Under the pieces are notes generated by a model that ran no database searches, was not told where the DNA came from, and was given only the letters and a program-made list of their open reading frames with translations. A stretch of DNA of 64,000 nt. Source: Calycina herbarum (lineage: Eukaryota; Ascomycota; Leotiomycetes; Helotiales; Pezizellaceae). Made by a program: the position numbers and the translations under genes. Positions 56,274 to 64,000 of the stretch are shown here, piece by piece. Where the stretch lies: assembly GCA_001414485.1 (NCBI GenBank), contig LLEY01000007.1, positions 558,001 through 622,000 of the forward strand, written 5' to 3'. Position 1 is the stretch's first letter. The number at the start of each line of letters is the position of its first letter.

Positions 56274-57255
56274 ATGCCAATCCGTCTCGAAGATAGTCAA
56301 GAGCTCCTTGAGAGAGCCGGGGAGGAAGTAGTAGGTGGCGCAAAAAAGATGTGGGAGGGCTTCACGGATTTTGCGTTACAGGATAATGTCTTGGAGGTTG
56401 CTGTTGGTTTGATGTTAGTGTATCCTTTTTCTCTCTCCTCTCAATCTCGAATAAAACCCCTCATTCCCCTCCTAACCCCACATCGTCTCTAACCCCAAAA
56501 ATAATACACATTCACAAATCCCTTTCTCCCAAACGAATTCATGTACCCCATGGAAACTCGAAAAATATGTCTCCATTCTGACACATTCAATAGTATCGCA
56601 GCAGCTTTCACAACAGTAGTTACCTCATTCGTCTCGGAAATTCTACTCCCCCCTCTTTCGTTATTACCTTTCGTCCACCGGAACCTAGATGAGAAATTTG
56701 CTGTCCTGAAAAAGGGGCCGCATTACAATGGTACTTATGGACATGGATACAATACGTTAGAGCAAGCGACTGCTGATGGCGCTGTTGTTATGGCTTATGG
56801 GTCAGTTTATTTACTTCTCTCCTTTGATTCGTTTTTGATTGTATTTTCTTCATTTGCGTTCGAGATTCTTGCCCGGAAAATTCATTTGGTATACCCATGG
56901 GCGAGTGTTTTGATTCATAGAAGAAATCGAGGATGGGATTGAGAACTAGGATTTGGAGAACGATGTACTAACGGGAATAAAACAGGGCTTTCATTAACAA
57001 ACTCCTCAACTTCCTAGGTGTAGGATTCGCACTTTACTTCGTGGCTGCACTTTATGATCGATGGGGTGGGAGTGAACCTATTATCAAACATACTGTTAAG
57101 TGTAAATATTGTCGGAAGAGAATTAGTTCTAGGGTATGTAGTTTGAGTTTCCTAGCCAGCCTTTTGGTTTGACGATAGTTTCTAACTTTTCCTAGGCTAT
57201 TCGGTGCGTGAATTGTACGTCTTGGCAGGATGGGAGAGAGGAAAGAATGCATTGA
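56274..57255 (+). CDS. MscL-type large-conductance mechanosensitive channel with C-terminal zinc-ribbon-like tail
   Basis: Four exons (56274-56413, 56594-56800, 56986-57133, 57196-57255) give 184 residues. MscL subunits form membrane-tension-gated pores. The first helix is preceded by MWEGFTDFALQDNVLEVAVG and reads on across the intron as LIIAAAFTTVVTSFVSEILLPPL, the conserved MscL helix 1. An extracellular loop with YNGTYGHG follows, then the second helix FINKLLNFLGVGFALYFV. The tail has two CxxC pairs, VKCKYCRKRISS and RCVNCTSWQ, absent from bacterial MscL. The donor GTCAGT of intron 2 is slightly unusual. Likely location is plasma or organelle membrane; the role in fungi is poorly known. 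Confidence 0.85.
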
Positions 57256-58341
57256 TTTGTACTTTCGGGGAAAGAGATGGTGGGGAGCCGTGGGTTATAT
57301 ATTGGGGGTTTGTATGCTATGGTGGGTAGGAGTCGGACTAAGAGCGAGAGGTAATTTAGGGGCTACTTTGTATAATACGCTAGTGGCAAGCAAAATGACG
57401 TTGCTTTTCAAAAGACAGAGATGTTCCGATGATGTAGTTGGTGTTGAGAGGCTGGGAGATTGTAATTGAGGGTGGGCGCCGTATGCATCGTATAAACTTC
57501 TTGGCTTTATCCCACACTTCCTAGGCAAACTTTACTGCCTCCATCAATTTCCCTTTCGATGTTCCCGATGCAATTCTTGAAAGGAATAATCGCGCGTGCT
57601 CGTTCATGTCACCGGGATCAATCATGGGGCTTTGACCAAGGCTTAGCACCATAACCATGATTGAGTATTCCCAAACAAGCAAGATGCACATCCTTCAACA
57701 TGAAATATACCATGCCAGCCAGTAACTATGAAATACCAAATCAGACATGGCGTTTAAATCAGTAATTTCAGTTGCCCTTCTCGTAAATACCAACTTTCTA
57801 GTGGCTGAGGTGAATGAGCGAACATGCAACTGCGTTAAGCGACCCACTGTACCGGGCAGGTACTATGGATGCATTGTTTAATCGCTCCCACGTTTTACCC
57901 CATACAACTTTAATCTTAATCTGTACGAGATAATTATTTTCCATGGACCTAATTCGCTGCATGACAAGCTTAGTGGCTCTCGCAGTGTTAGGATGCGGCT
58001 ATAGCTGTGAATTTCGGTCACAAGAATTTAGGGATGTTTATGATGTTGATCGTACCATGCTAGAAATGGCTTCCCAAAAGGCGAAGTATAGCTTGGCCAC
58101 TCCCCTTGCATTTAGAATCAAATATTCATACGTTTATACACGAGAAAGAGAGCTTGGCATTTTGAAGTCTGAGGAGGTCTGAGCAAACCTCGTTCCTGTT
58201 TCGTTATGATCGAATACACAATGATCTGTCTAATGGGGCCATTGGGTGGATAAAAAGTCAACATTTTTCAAGACGAATAGAAAAACTAAACTTTAATTTT
58301 TGTTGATATAAAATTTGTATAATTCCCGCACAGCATTTCTA
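57256..58341. other. intergenic with one small secreted-like ORF
   Basis: See the entry at 57747. A 79-codon frame at 57943-58182 starting MDLIRCMTSLVALAVLGCG has a leader-like start but no splice link or family. Confidence 0.4.
57747..57881 (+). CDS. tiny secreted-like ORF, possibly truncated
   Basis: The 44-residue frame has a good signal peptide (MAFKSVISVALLVNTNFLVA) followed by TCNCVKRPTVPGRYYGC and a stop. The end looks like the start of a Cys-rich domain cut short. A GTACTA donor after VPG could lead to further exons, but no in-frame acceptor was found. It may be a relic. Confidence 0.3.
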   Translation: MAFKSVISVALLVNTNFLVAEVNERTCNCVKRPTVPGRYYGCIV

Positions 58342-58990
58342 GGACGTCCTGGATACACCAAAAAGTCGGAATCAACTAAATCGCAAATCGCAAATCGCAA
58401 ATCGCAAAAGTCAAGTATTTAGTAGAACTCAATAATTGTTATTTAAGCCCCTAAGCTTATTCTATCCCTTTATAAAAGAGGTAGGAGAGTACTATAATAC
58501 TTCTTACTCACTTTTGCTACTCTTTCTCTTCTTCTATGTATTGTGTATAGGTAAGTGTAAAGAGGAGAGAGGGAGAGGGGGAGAGGGGGCGAGGCTAGTA
58601 AGCAAACATTTCGGTAGAAAGTTTTTCCTAGCGTAGGTAAGGGGAGTTTAGGAAAGTAGTAAACAATCCCCCCCCTCCCCTCTATTATTTATCTAGAAAT
58701 AATAGTAAGAAAGCGATGCAATAGCTAGGTAATAGTAAGGAAGCGATAGAGCGAGGGGGCGATGTCACGTTATACACGTAATACTTATTATCCTGCAGAG
58801 GAGACTATTCGGTCTTAATATAGATAGCTTTACAGGTGTAGGGTAGTAAGAGAGAGTGGGAGAAGGGAGATTGAGGGTAAAGGAATTTAACTATTTTATA
58901 CTTATAGAAAGTGACATTTTGCGATTTGCGATTTGCGATTTCCTATTTGCCATTTAGTCAATCCAACTTTTTGGTGCATTCAGGATGCCG
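58342..58990. mobile_element. 649-bp Tc1/mariner-type MITE with AAATCGC terminal repeats
   Basis: TA flanks both ends (58340-58341, 58991-58992). The left end reads GGACGTCCTGGATACACC followed by AAAAAGTC. The right end, read inward, gives CGGCATCCTGAATGCACC followed by AAAAAGTTGG, an inverted repeat of about 65 bp with mismatches. Inside each end lies a tandem (GCAAATC) run: four units on the left, three on the right in complement. The interior is AT-rich, with purine-rich tracts and no transposase, so it must depend on an autonomous relative. Confidence 0.88.
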
Positions 58991-59471
58991 TAATTTCTAA
59001 ACTATGAAGAATTCTCTCTGAGCCCCCAGTTTTGCTTTCTGTTGATCATTGTGCTGATATGTTGAGTTTAGGAGAGTTTTGGTATGTCTTGGTATGCAAC
59101 AATATCTACATTTTTATTAGGTGTGAGAGTAACTGGGAGTATCTCAGGACTAAGCATAAGGTTGGGCACACTACACGCGCTGTTCGTGTTTCATGAGATT
59201 CTATTCTGTTTCCCAGGGCAATCCTATTCTTTCTTTTAACTCCAGAAGTTCTCGTGGATAGTATACGAGATTCCCCGAAGATAACCCATTTTTAACTCAA
59301 AGAAGGTGTTGATAATAGGCAGGGTAGGTTATAAATTCCTATAAGAGTTGATATTACCCGTAAGGTAGCTCTTAGCTCGGCCCATTTAGCACTTCCCTAC
59401 TTGATACTTTTGCTCATCATACTCCACGCTCTTTTCAACTCTGTACTTCTTTGGTCCTTTTCTATTTCAGA
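58991..59471. other. intergenic, nothing recognised
   Basis: No supported feature. Confidence 0.5.
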
Positions 59472-60727
59472 ACGAAATATACTCAAATACTAGGGGCAAC
59501 TGCTGCTCTTCTTACGAGTACGACTACAGCGTCTCCAACTGGAAAAACTCATGGAATATCAGCACGAAAAGGATATGACACAGGAGCCGGACCTTCCATC
59601 GTAAAACTCGCCTTCTTGATCAAGGAGTTGGTAGACGATAAGCACAATGCATACGTATGTCATCCTTCTTCTCGAATTCAGCCAAAATTCAATACTAATT
59701 TCCCATCCATAGGAATCCAACCTTGGCAATCAAATGTGCAACATGATTATTAAAACCACGGATGGGGCAAATTGTGGTGTTTCCATCCTCTGTACAGGAG
59801 AAAAATGGGGCTTGCAAGACGAAACACAACAAGCTTTGGGCGATAAAGTTTGGTTAGCTGGTAATGAAGGTGCAAGTTCGACCGGTATGCTTAAGGATTG
59901 GCAAACCTGTTACCTTAGTAAGTTAACTTTTCATTAACGGGAATAATTATCCAAACTCTTTCATTTTAGTTCCTCAGAAGTGTATGGCTGACAACGCAAA
60001 AGATGGTGTTCAGTATTTCCATACCGATGGACTGGGGAATTTCTCAATCAAATTCACACGAGCTGGAGGAAAGGACGGCGAAAAGACTGATGGGCTGCAT
60101 ACTCCAATCCTCCGAGCAGCATATATCGACAACTGGACAAACATTTACCTACAAGAAGATAGTGACAAAGATGGTGACTTTGGACATATCTGCATATCCC
60201 AGAAGGGTTATGGGAGTGGAACACAGTCGCATGACCTCTGCTGGTAAGTCTCCCCAAAAATTTGCATTTCCAACAACTTATAAATATCTCACAGGCACTG
60301 TGCTATTCCTGCTCTCGGTCATCAGTACGAAGGTCTCTCGAAGACTCCCGGTGTTTCAGCAACCAAGTTTGAGGGTGGAACTTGCGGGATTCATTTCATC
60401 GATTACCAGATTCCCAAAGACGACAACACCTACTAAGCGGCGGTCGCAATCAAAGACAATACCGGAGCTGTTGTGGCACAAATTGGGAATGCTGCTTCGG
60501 TGGGAATTGGCCGACAAGCTATCCGGGAGCCCTTGAATCTGGAATCAAATCTGCTGCCCCAGGTGTTTACTTATACCCGTGCTCAGCCTGGAGGCTCGAA
60601 GACTCCTGGTGGTACACCTATCACATTCGATTATAATGGTCAGCATTGGACTTCGGACCAAAATGGGTGGAAAGTGGGACAAAGGGGCACGACAAGGGGA
60701 TTGTACTTTCAAGTGTTAAGCCCATAA
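59472..60727 (+). pseudogene. secreted-protein gene with lost start codon and internal stop
   Basis: Four exons (59472-59654, 59713-59917, 59970-60243, 60295-60727) keep one frame across three good introns. The frame begins at ACG where ATG is expected: ACG AAA TAT is followed by TQILGATAALLTSTTTASP, a clear signal-peptide sequence, and no ATG lies upstream in this frame. A TAA at 60434-60436 interrupts it after DDNTY, and coding resumes with AAVAIKDNTGAVVAQIGNA to the final stop after YFQVLSP. Cys-containing blocks (GVSILCTGEKWG, HDLCWHCAIPALG, GGTCGIHFIDY) suggest an extracellular protein of about 364 residues before decay. ACG could serve as a weak start, giving about 267 residues. Family not recognised. 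Confidence 0.65.
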
Positions 60728-61204
60728 GTGGGGTGGAGAAGTTGTTGCACTTGTAATTTACAGTGGTTTGTGACTTCCGATTTAGCATTTGTGGATGGAA
60801 TTGTTCTCTTTTGCGTTTGGGAGATAGATTTGGGTTTCATGTTATCTTTACAATGAGTTTAATTTGCAGTTGGAGAACAGGATTACTCCATTGATTGTGA
60901 ACAGATGTGCTCGTAGCGAAAATCAAATATTTCTCAAAACTAGTAGTTGTCAAATGATTGATCAATAAGCAAAAACCTGAAGTAGGTCCCAATTCAGGAA
61001 AAGACTACTCCTAACTATCAAAATGTGTTTGAGATTTCACAATGACATGTAGCAAAATGTCCCAAAATGTTTAAATCAGACTGTGGGGAAATTCTAAATA
61101 CAGATAAGATCAATTGAGTGTATAGTTTCCAGGCTATCTCGATAATCGTTTAGTGTTCAAAGCTAATAGTCCCAAACATAGCCGCGAGGAGAAGCTGGAT
61201 ATGA
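60728..61204. other. intergenic, nothing recognised
   Basis: No supported feature. Confidence 0.5.
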
Positions 61205-61642
61205 GAGCCTGTTTGGCTCGCACATATTCCTACTTTTTTAGGATGTGTACCACCAAAATACGAAGGTAAAATATAATATATGCATACATATTATGATATG
61301 CGCGTACGTTTAGCATATATTATAGTATATTCTTTTGCTTGCACTTCTTCATAATATATATATTAAGATGTGTACTACTAAAACTCGATAATATAATCTT
61401 TTCACCTCTATACCTTCAACTTTTATACACATACACATATCCTTAAACCTCCACTACTACGGGCCTACTTCCGGCCTTCTACTGACATGTGTACTGATAT
61501 GTGTACAATGAGCTAAACAGTAATTAAATATAATCATGGAAAAGTTATAATATAATTAGAAATATGCGAGCACCTTTAGACTATGTTCTCGTGCACAAGT
61601 CTCATATATCTATAATAAATTCTATGCATGCCAAACAGGCCC
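61205..61642. mobile_element. 438-bp PIF/Harbinger-like MITE
   Basis: The left end is GAGCCTGTTTGGCTCGCACA and the right end, read inward, is GGGCCTGTTTGGCATGCATA, so about 18 of 24 terminal bases pair. The flanks are TGA on both sides (61202-61204, 61643-61645), a 3-bp duplication. GGCCTGTTTGG-type ends with 3-bp duplications resemble PIF/Harbinger (Tourist-like) elements. The interior is very AT-rich with ATATAT tracts and has no ORF of note. The superfamily assignment rests on ends only. Confidence 0.75.
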
Positions 61643-62430
61643 TGAACCACGATATAGTCCCCAGTGGATATCTAACTCATCATTACCTTCTTCAAAGTCC
61701 TGAAACTCCTTTACCCACTTCAACCCGGATTCTTCCTCATACATCTTATCCAATATCCCTGTGACCCAGCATATGAATTCTTCGAGACGTACCAAAGTGA
61801 AATCGCCTCTGTAAGGAAAGAAAGACTTTCGGCTTAGGAAATGTATACCTTACGGCGCAGCCGGCCGGATCACAGCCTCTGTCGCCAATAGCGCCGGCAG
61901 GGGTATGGTAGCTCAGGTCAGGCGGGCTGGATCCGGGGAGTAGCGGACTTACTTACTTCGGACGATACCTGATCTTGGCAGACATACCTAACTATCCGTG
62001 TTGTGGAACCAAACTCCACCAATAACAAAGACCCCGCGGACGATAATCCCGAGGAAATAAAAAGCAGGTATCTATAGTACAGTACCGTACTGACACTAAA
62101 CATGCTTGTACTCTGTACATATACTCACTCCTTGGACACTGATTAGAAAGAAGGTGCATAGCAAGGCTATCTGTGATATAGTCCGGTCTAAAACGAAGCC
62201 TTTTATTCTCCTATATTACCGCAAACACGGTAGGTGAGCGAGCCCCCATCCCCTCTATCCTAAGCTGCCAGTCACGTTTTAAGTTTACTTACTCGTGTAT
62301 AGAAATCATTTATCATTCTCCTTCATCTTAGAGCATCGCAACAAAAAAAAAGAAAAAAAAAATTACCGGTCGCTTCCCACACGGAAATTAGTGAATCCTG
62401 CAACTATTTAAGACTGAGTTTCAAACAACA
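61643..62430. other. intergenic with a GC-rich patch
   Basis: A GC-rich stretch at 61855-61945 (GCAGCCGGCCGGATC, AGGCGGGCTGGATCC) contrasts with its AT-rich surroundings; no gene was found in it. An A-rich run precedes the next gene. Confidence 0.45.
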
Positions 62431-64000
62431 ATGGGTAGTAGTGTGCGCACAGCAATCCCAGAGCTGCGTTGGGGTATTCTAGGTGCGTCACCTGCGGAGA
62501 TACATTTCATTTATTCATCCATCCAGATGACAGATTTCTTATTTACACAACAACTAAAACTACCTATTAGGCACAGGATGGATCTCAACTATGTTTGTCA
62601 AAGACCTGCTGGCGCCGAGATCATCCCCCTCAGCAAAGCACACGATCACTGCCCTGGGATCATCTTCGCTTGAAAAGGGCAACGCTTTCGTGGAAAAGGT
62701 ATGGGGGGAGAGTGCTGCTGCTGCCACTCCTGACCCCGAGCCGCCCCGACCAGTCGTGTATGCCGATTATCAGGGCGTGTATAACGATGGGAGTGTGGAC
62801 ATCGTCTATATCGGTACTCCTCACTCGCTGCACAGGGCAAACTGTCTCGATGCGATTGCGGCCGGGAAACATGTACTCTGCGAAAAGCCGTTGACCATCA
62901 ATGCGAGAGAAGCACAGGAGGTCGTCGACGCGGCCAAGAAGAAGGGCGTCTTCATCATGGAAGGTGCGTTGTTCCAGTGTTCCATTATTCCAGTATTCCA
63001 GTGATCCAATTCTGCGCGCACTGTACATGTCTTCACTGCACCGTCTCCAAAAATAATCGAACAATCCACTCCACCCACTCTCCTCTCGAGTCCGCTCCGC
63101 TCTCCCATTGACCAAGCCGTACTCGCTTGCTTACCTTTTACTCTACTGTAGCCGTTTGGACGCGCTTCTCACCTCTCTTCGCCGCTCTCCGCTCCGAGAT
63201 CATCGACAAGAAATCCATCGGCCAAGTGGAGCGATTCTTTATGGACTTCGGCAACTACATGCCACTCGAGAGCCTCCCTGTCTCATCGCGCCTGAGAGAC
63301 CCCGCCCTCGGCGCTGGCGCCCTCCTCGACATCGGCATCTACACGCTTACCTACGCCTCCCTAATCATGGGTGACTTTCAAGTCGGCAAGGCGCACCCGG
63401 AGCTCTCACGCGTAACATCCTCCCTAAGTATAGCGGACGGCATCGACGAGTCCAACGTTGTTGTGCTCGAGTACCCGACCACCTCAACCCGCAGCCGCAC
63501 CAAAACAGCGATCCTCTCTTCGACCTTCCGATACCGTTCGGCCGAGGACTTTGCCCGCATCGAGGGGTCCAGCGGGACCATCACCATCTTTGGCCCTGCG
63601 GGTAGCGTGCCTGGCGGCTTCCGGATGGTCGAGGGCCCGCAGCCGGGCTTCGGCGAGGCGGACACCAGGGAGGTGCACACATACACGGTGGAGCGGCCAG
63701 AGGGAACGCTGGGATTCTTCGTATGTACTTTTTTTATAATGTTAAATTCTCCAGATCTCGGGAAAGTCTACTCTCAAGACATGTCTCAGGAGTAATATTT
63801 TTCCGAGCGAATCTCGTTCCCCAATTTCTTTGACAAAACAACTGTTAACAATCCTGAAGTGGGAGGCAGATGCCGTGGCGCTGGATATTGCGAATGGGAG
63901 GACGGAGAATGGGACCATGCCGGTGGAGGAGAGCTTGAGGATCATGAAGTTGATGGATGGTATTCGCAGGCAGGGTGGGTTGGTGTATCCGCAGGATGGT
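62431..64000 (+). CDS. Gfo/Idh/MocA-family oxidoreductase (dihydrodiol/xylose-dehydrogenase-like), cut by right edge
   Basis: Exons 62431-62482, 62571-62963, 63152-63720 and 63860 to beyond 64000 join in frame; at least 385 residues are present. The N-terminal Rossmann segment is LRWGILGTGWISTMFVKDLL. Family motifs follow: VDIVYIGTPHSLHRANCLDA, GKHVLCEKPLTINAREAQEV (the EKP lysine is catalytic), then AVWTRFSPLF. The second-domain block GAGALLDIGIYTLTYAS has the conserved GALLDIG. The last exon, WEADAVALDIANGRTENGT, is near the family C-terminus, so little is missing. Relatives are NADP-dependent dimeric dihydrodiol dehydrogenases and D-xylose dehydrogenases; the sugar substrate is not predictable. 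The exons are much more GC-rich than the neighbouring genes. Confidence 0.9.

Noticed and set aside
57943..58182. 79-codon frame starting MDLIRCMTSLVALAVLGCG
   Set aside because: Leader-like start, but the remainder has no secreted-protein character and it could not be joined in frame to the ORF at 57747.

Overview
The window is nuclear DNA of a filamentous ascomycete (Pezizomycotina). Split genes with 45-100 bp GT-AG introns dominate. Fungus-restricted families are present (RTA1-like protein, Dal5-type permease, fungal SnoaL-like secreted protein, Ser/Thr-rich GPI-type protein), alongside ERG7, SGT1, UBC7 and SPO11. Base composition is AT-rich between genes. The style fits a leotiomycete, but that placement is inference. 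Intron-resolved models were built by hand from splice signals and frame continuity; exon coordinates are in each entry.

Layout. 1-16.7 kb: a partial ORF at the left edge, a SnoaL-like secreted protein, an RTA1-like membrane protein, a zinc-type MDR oxidoreductase, a leaderless GH18 protein, two related small secreted proteins, a polytopic membrane protein, a broken PAQR (hemolysin-III/adiponectin-receptor type) gene and a Ser/Thr-rich GPI-type surface protein. 16.7-18.2 kb is repeat-rich. 18.2-26.5 kb is the conserved core: SPO11 and ERG7 (lanosterol synthase) head to head, SGT1, and UBC7. 26.5-33.5 kb is poor in genes, with tandem repeats, a short ORF that ends at an in-frame stop inside a longer open frame, and a divergent protein kinase. 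33.5-38.4 kb holds a Dal5-family transporter and a ten-exon, 694-residue secreted protein. 38.4-42.5 kb is AT-rich and carries a hAT-type MITE. 42.5-51.0 kb holds two Cys-rich secreted proteins, a mannitol/sorbose-type SDR and a 1068-residue single-pass membrane protein. 51.0-64 kb holds a repeat field, an atypical SDR, a Cys-rich secreted protein with a damaged 5' end, an MscL-type channel with a zinc-ribbon-like tail, a Tc1-type MITE, a decayed secreted-protein gene, a Harbinger-like MITE and a Gfo/Idh/MocA oxidoreductase that runs off the right edge.

Themes. No biosynthetic cluster, virus or CRISPR is visible. The striking features are: (i) four structurally defined non-autonomous DNA transposons with recognisable target duplications; (ii) several genes with nonsense codons or lost starts beside intact housekeeping genes; (iii) small Cys-rich secreted proteins, typical of plant-associated fungi, placed in the repeat-rich stretches; (iv) at least three families of dispersed short repeats (a TTGTTGCACATCGC-like word, a GTAGGTCACCTAC palindrome and a GTAAGCT array) that no gene or identified transposon explains.
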